This document shows, one piece after another, positions 60,209 to 64,000 of a DNA stretch of 64,000 nucleotides. The translations under genes were made by a program, and so were the position numbers. This stretch comes from Daphnia carinata (taxonomy: Eukaryota; Arthropoda; Branchiopoda; Diplostraca; Daphniidae): NCBI RefSeq assembly GCF_022539665.2, contig NC_081333.1:7686971-7750970 (forward strand), read 5' to 3'. The notes under the pieces were generated by a model that searched no databases, was not told where the DNA came from, and saw only the letters and a program-made list of their open reading frames with translations. The stretch's first letter is position 1. Every line of letters starts with the position of its first letter.

Positions 60209-60676
60209 TCAAGATGAATTAGCCGTCGACAGGTAAGAAGTGTATATACCACCGCCATATACATGTACGCTAAAAGCGGAGAAGGGAAGAAAACAGGTAG
60301 ACAACAGGAAATGCTTCCCCTTCAAACGATTAACTTTGAAACATTCTTCACGTTGGAAATTCGAACAATGGAATGATGATTTTAAAGGTCTTATGGGTTT
60401 TTTTTTTTTATTACGCTTATACCCCCGTAATATACGTGACATAATGAGGCCTATAAAAACAAGGGACTTGACCAGTGGATCGTCGTAGAACATTTGACGA
60501 GGGGGGAATAAAGATCGGCCGTTATTGTAGATATCGAGCGGAAGTAGAGTGAGGAATATTACGTATGCATCATATAGGCCTGTATGGTGCGAGAAGGACA
60601 AGTACGGTGGTGTGCGAGAGAAATGGGAAAATGGCTCCATCCCGACAATATCACGCTCCATTTGCTTAAACCTCAT
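60209..60676 (-). CDS. Uninterrupted 155-codon frame, hypothetical
   Basis: A single frame from ATG to TGA begins MRFKQMERDIVGMEPF, contains SRTPPYLSFSHHTGLYDAYV and DPLVKSLVFIGLIMS, and ends TSYLSTANSS. It is hydrophobic in places with one Lys run. It is the longest frame in the window that is not dominated by simple repeats, other than a 164-codon plus frame. A frame of this length is near the limit expected by chance in 64 kb. No family recognised; no promoter or poly(A) signal identified. Confidence 0.2.
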   Translation of the reverse strand: MRFKQMERDIVGMEPFSHFSRTPPYLSFSHHTGLYDAYVIFLTLLPLDIYNNGRSLFPPRQMFYDDPLVKSLVFIGLIMSRILRGYKRNKKKKPIRPLKSSFHCSNFQREECFKVNRLKGKHFLLSTCFLPFSAFSVHVYGGGIYTSYLSTANSS

Positions 60677-62316
60677 CGGGGCTAAACATTTTTTTTTTTA
60701 ACCCGAGAACATGGACCGCCATCAACGACCATCTCTCCCCCTCTCACAGTCGCAACCCCTTTTTAAAAGCCCTCTGGATCTATTTTCTTCTTTTATTTTG
60801 AAATGCAAATTGCAACAGCAGCAGCCACCCCACTTCTTTCCCATTTTCGATTTTCTTTTTATTTGATCTCTTTTCAATATTTTTTTTAAAGCTCTTCTCT
60901 CTAATTGAGTTATAGCGAAAAGCTTCTGGCGTTGGCTACAATTCCCTCGCACACCACCAAATCTTTTTTTTTTTTTTTTTTTTTTTAAATCACCAACTTC
61001 ATTCCTATGTATATTTTACCCTTTCTATTCAAATGCTTTTCTTACTCAAAACGCACAACCGATACACGTATGGGAAAAAAAAAGTTCACTTTTAGTGCAG
61101 AGGAAAACGTCATTTCGAGCGGAAACTTGTCCATCATCTCGCCCCGTCGACACGTAGTTTCGTTTGTGTGCACACCTTTTAATACGATAGTTCATCATCG
61201 GTGCGGTGAGACAAGGTGCTCTCCCACTTTTTGTTTTTTTATTTACAAGTTCTATACACACACACACACACACACAGAGAAACGGGAGTGTATCTACTAA
61301 TGGCTCTACTCTCTTTATTTACATGTAAGTAAATCTGTGAGGAGAGAGCGGGGGGTATATCTAAATATAGAAATAAATCGTATCCCCGTCGTATGCATAA
61401 AGAGGAACGCATCTCCGTATTTTACACTGGTGAAAATGTGATGTACTCGCACTTATCATCTTACATGTATCACAGATCCAGGAGTTGTGTGGGTGTGTGG
61501 GTGATAGAGCTAGGGGAAGTAAGAACGGGGGTTGATTCGCTCCGAGAGTTTCAATTTGGTTTTCAAATGAATTGAAATGCGGTTTCATCTTCCGCACAGG
61601 GACCCCCCTTCGAGGCAACTACCAACGGGACTGACGTACCACGATTCGATCGGGATTTCACATTTCAAACGCGCGCCTACATGTTAGACAAGTTCCCCCT
61701 CCATTTCCAACTTTTTTTTTTCGTGTGGAGAAATCCACTTGTCTTGTTTCAACCGTTTGACGATTGAACTCAACTACTACTGTGCGTATACCCTAAGAAT
61801 TGATCGTCGTAAAAAAAAAAAAAAAATACGAGATGTCGGAAAAGAGATTTCACCCCCTCTTCCACAAAAAAAAAAAAAAAAAAAGCGACGTGATCATCAC
61901 GCCCCTCAACCATCAACACACGGATGGATGGCGGTGTAGGCCTTCGACGCGATTCAAAACTCAAATGGAATTTTTTTTTTTTTTTTTTTTTTTTGGGTAC
62001 ATACACAGAGAAGGTATAATAATAATCATGATAATAAAATGGGGAATCCTCTTTACCCTCCTTTCACCAGCTAGTGGGGTGAAAAAAAAAATTCAGGTAA
62101 AAAAAAAAAGATTTGTGTGTGTGTGCCTAGACGTACAGACACAATGTGCGCAACCCTAGACAGTTATTACAGTTGAGCTAGATGTGTATAATCATCGCAC
62201 GTCGTAGAGAAAAAAAAAAATTATTTTCTGGTCGAAATGAATCCGGCCGTGACAGTCAATCATAAACAGATAAAGATAAAGAAGCAGGTCGTATACATTT
62301 GCCTTCTGTATCGCTA

Positions 62317-62354
<38 letters not shown>

Positions 62355-63906
62355 AGAAAAAAAAAAAGACTCATCAAAATACATTTGTAGAGGATGACGA
62401 AATCAATGGTCCGTTTCTATTCGTCATAAAAAGAAAACCAAAAAAAAAAAAAAAAAAAAAAAAATGTAAAAAAATTTTAAAGATAGTAAAAGTTAATCAA
62501 AAAGAGATGCGTCAGAAAGGCATTGGCTAAGCGCAGGAAAAGTCCAAGATCCTCTTATTTGGTTCGTCTCGTTACGAGAATAATTCAAGAGATGCGTATA
62601 CACTACGTGAACAATATAATCATTGTGTACACGTATCAGCCATTTATTCGAGTACAATTCAGTTTGAGGATGAGGCCAACAGAAAAACCAAGAAGCAGCA
62701 CTCAACCGAATAGGGTTTCTAATGTCATCGTGTCTGTTCGGGGAACGCATGTAAAAGAAGAAGAAGAAAAAAGCCCAACTACCCAATTGGCAATTATAGA
62801 GAGATATGATAGTAATATCCTCTCTCTCTCTTTCACTACTGGACGTCAACAACAACACACACGTATTTCTATTTAGTAACTAGTACTAGTACATATATAT
62901 ATATATATATTCGGATGGAGGGGTTTATCTGGCTGCGGGGCACCTCTAGACACACTAGCAGCTACTGTACATAATAATACGACTACATATATATTATATC
63001 CATACATATATGTGTGTGTAGCGCAGCAGTAAATGTAACTTCATTTAGCCCGCACAACCCACCACCCCTCTTTGTATATATAAAAAAAAAACGTGCAGAC
63101 GCATAATCCTCAATGGCTTCTACTTTTTTTTTCATGTGATTTCTTGGTAATATTTTTGGTGTTTTTTCTACCACACGAGAGCCCTCAACGCATTTTGTAT
63201 TGTTACCCCCCTCTATGGTGCACGGCCTACTGATATCGTGTGCGAACAAGAGGGCGGATGCAGACGATGGAAATCACATGACGCAATACCCACCCGAAGA
63301 GAAACGGACATTTGCAAATACGACAATCTACTCGTCACGGGCAATTTTTCGTATGAGGTTAATAACTTTTAAACGTGATGGTATAAGCTCTTTTCTTTCC
63401 TCGGGGTCTTGTTCCATATAGCTTTCATGAAATTAACTAATGGACAATTCAATTCTTTTCTCATCCGAAAAGCTGCTTGGCTTAACAGACAGAGGGGAGA
63501 GACTTAATGCGATCAGAATAAAAAAACTAGCTCTCCCTCTGTAGTCCCGACACATCCAAAACGAGAGGATTTAAAGGTCAAGCGATGTCGATCGATAACT
63601 TTTTTTTTTAAACATAAGATGTACGTACACGATGTGTGTACTTTGTACGTCCCTTTACGAGTCGATAGGTACGCTGATAAACATTCTTTATTTTTAGCTA
63701 TTGGTTTCTTGTATTTTCTAACCGACGCTCGGGACGATACCCTTTTTCTTGATATTTGTACCGACCGACTACTTCTGGCTTCCCAATTTATGTTGATGGG
63801 AAAAATTCAAACTGACACTCTACTTTTGGGTGGAGGGTGCCATAAAATAGATTTCAAAAAAAAAAAAAAAAAAAAAAAAAACTGGCTTGTTGTTCTGTGT
63901 TTTCAG
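60677..63906. other. No gene recognised
   Basis: AC repeat at 61256-61276, GA repeat at 62323-62350, poly-A at about 62440-62464 and 63856-63880, TA repeat at 62893-62910. The 117-codon plus frame at 62523-62876 lacks repeats at its start but has no recognisable similarity. Confidence 0.6.
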
Positions 63907-64000
63907 GACTTGGCAACGTACGAGCATTTCTTCCCAAACGAACGAAAACTCGTTCGGTACGATTTCATTTCCCCAATGGACAACAACAATCTCATCCAAT
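63907..64000 (+). CDS. Candidate exon start at the right edge, unknown product
   Basis: A textbook acceptor (TTGTTGTTCTGTGTTTTCAG) is followed by 94 bases open in all three plus frames to the window end. The first frame reads DLATYEHFFPNERKL then VRYDFISPMDNNN; the third reads LGNVRAFLPKRTKTRS. Base composition is balanced and homopolymer-free. Frame cannot be decided here and the minus strand is open too. If real, it belongs to a plus-strand gene mostly outside the window. Confidence 0.25.

Noticed and set aside
1-64000. tRNA, rRNA, CRISPR, prokaryotic operons, transposase or reverse transcriptase genes
   Set aside because: Looked for characteristic motifs by eye and found none; spliced animal gene structure makes CRISPR and operons inapplicable.

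Overview
This is animal nuclear DNA, most likely arthropod and in style closest to a crustacean such as Daphnia; the species guess is inference only. Exons are split by GT-AG introns. About every 200-300 bases there is a run of ten or more A or T, and there are many CA/GT, CT/GA, TA and trinucleotide microsatellites and several long G or C runs. There is no operon structure, no Shine-Dalgarno spacing, no recognisable tRNA or rRNA, and no transposase or reverse transcriptase that I can see. Most long open frames are poly-Lys, poly-Phe or Arg-Glu artefacts of these repeats.

The one gene I identify with confidence is a transcription factor AP-2 (TFAP2) orthologue on the minus strand. Seven exons were assembled by splice site and reading phase: 22850-22461, 17429-17334, 16274-16065, 15757-15548, 12999-12930, 11478-11307 (or 11457-11307) and 3215-3097. 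All junctions are phase-consistent. Together they give about 422 residues: a novel-looking 130-residue acidic, His/Asn-rich N-terminus; the Pro/Tyr-rich activation region; the linker that includes RRPDVL; and the start of the DNA-binding domain ([18 protein letters not shown], then AKSKNGG, then PAGRRKAAN). The remainder (rest of the DNA-binding and the helix-span-helix dimerisation domain) must lie beyond base 1, because it is not found in 1-3096.

Two candidate alternative exons sit inside the gene. One is a possible alternative first coding exon (17805-17740) that is in phase with the 32-codon exon. The other is a 3'-terminal exon (5559-5360), in phase with the 12999-12930 exon, that would make an AP-2 without a DNA-binding domain, or that belongs to a nested gene. 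Intron 1 carries a perfect AP-2 consensus site, a CTCF-like site, a CRE and a GAC/GTC palindrome.

From 22.9 to 64 kb I recognise no gene. The region looks like the long upstream or regulatory domain of AP-2, or intergenic DNA. It has repeated CRE octamers (six in the window) and five same-orientation AAGATGGC (YY1/Pho-like) motifs. It also holds a handful of exon-like islands with good splice or poly(A) signals whose products I cannot name (25365-25317 minus, 33463-33680 plus, 42570-42671 plus, 48355-48471 plus, 59340-59277 minus, 63907-64000 plus) and one 155-codon frame (60676-60209 minus). Because poly-T tracts are everywhere, acceptor-like sequences arise by chance, so these are scored low.
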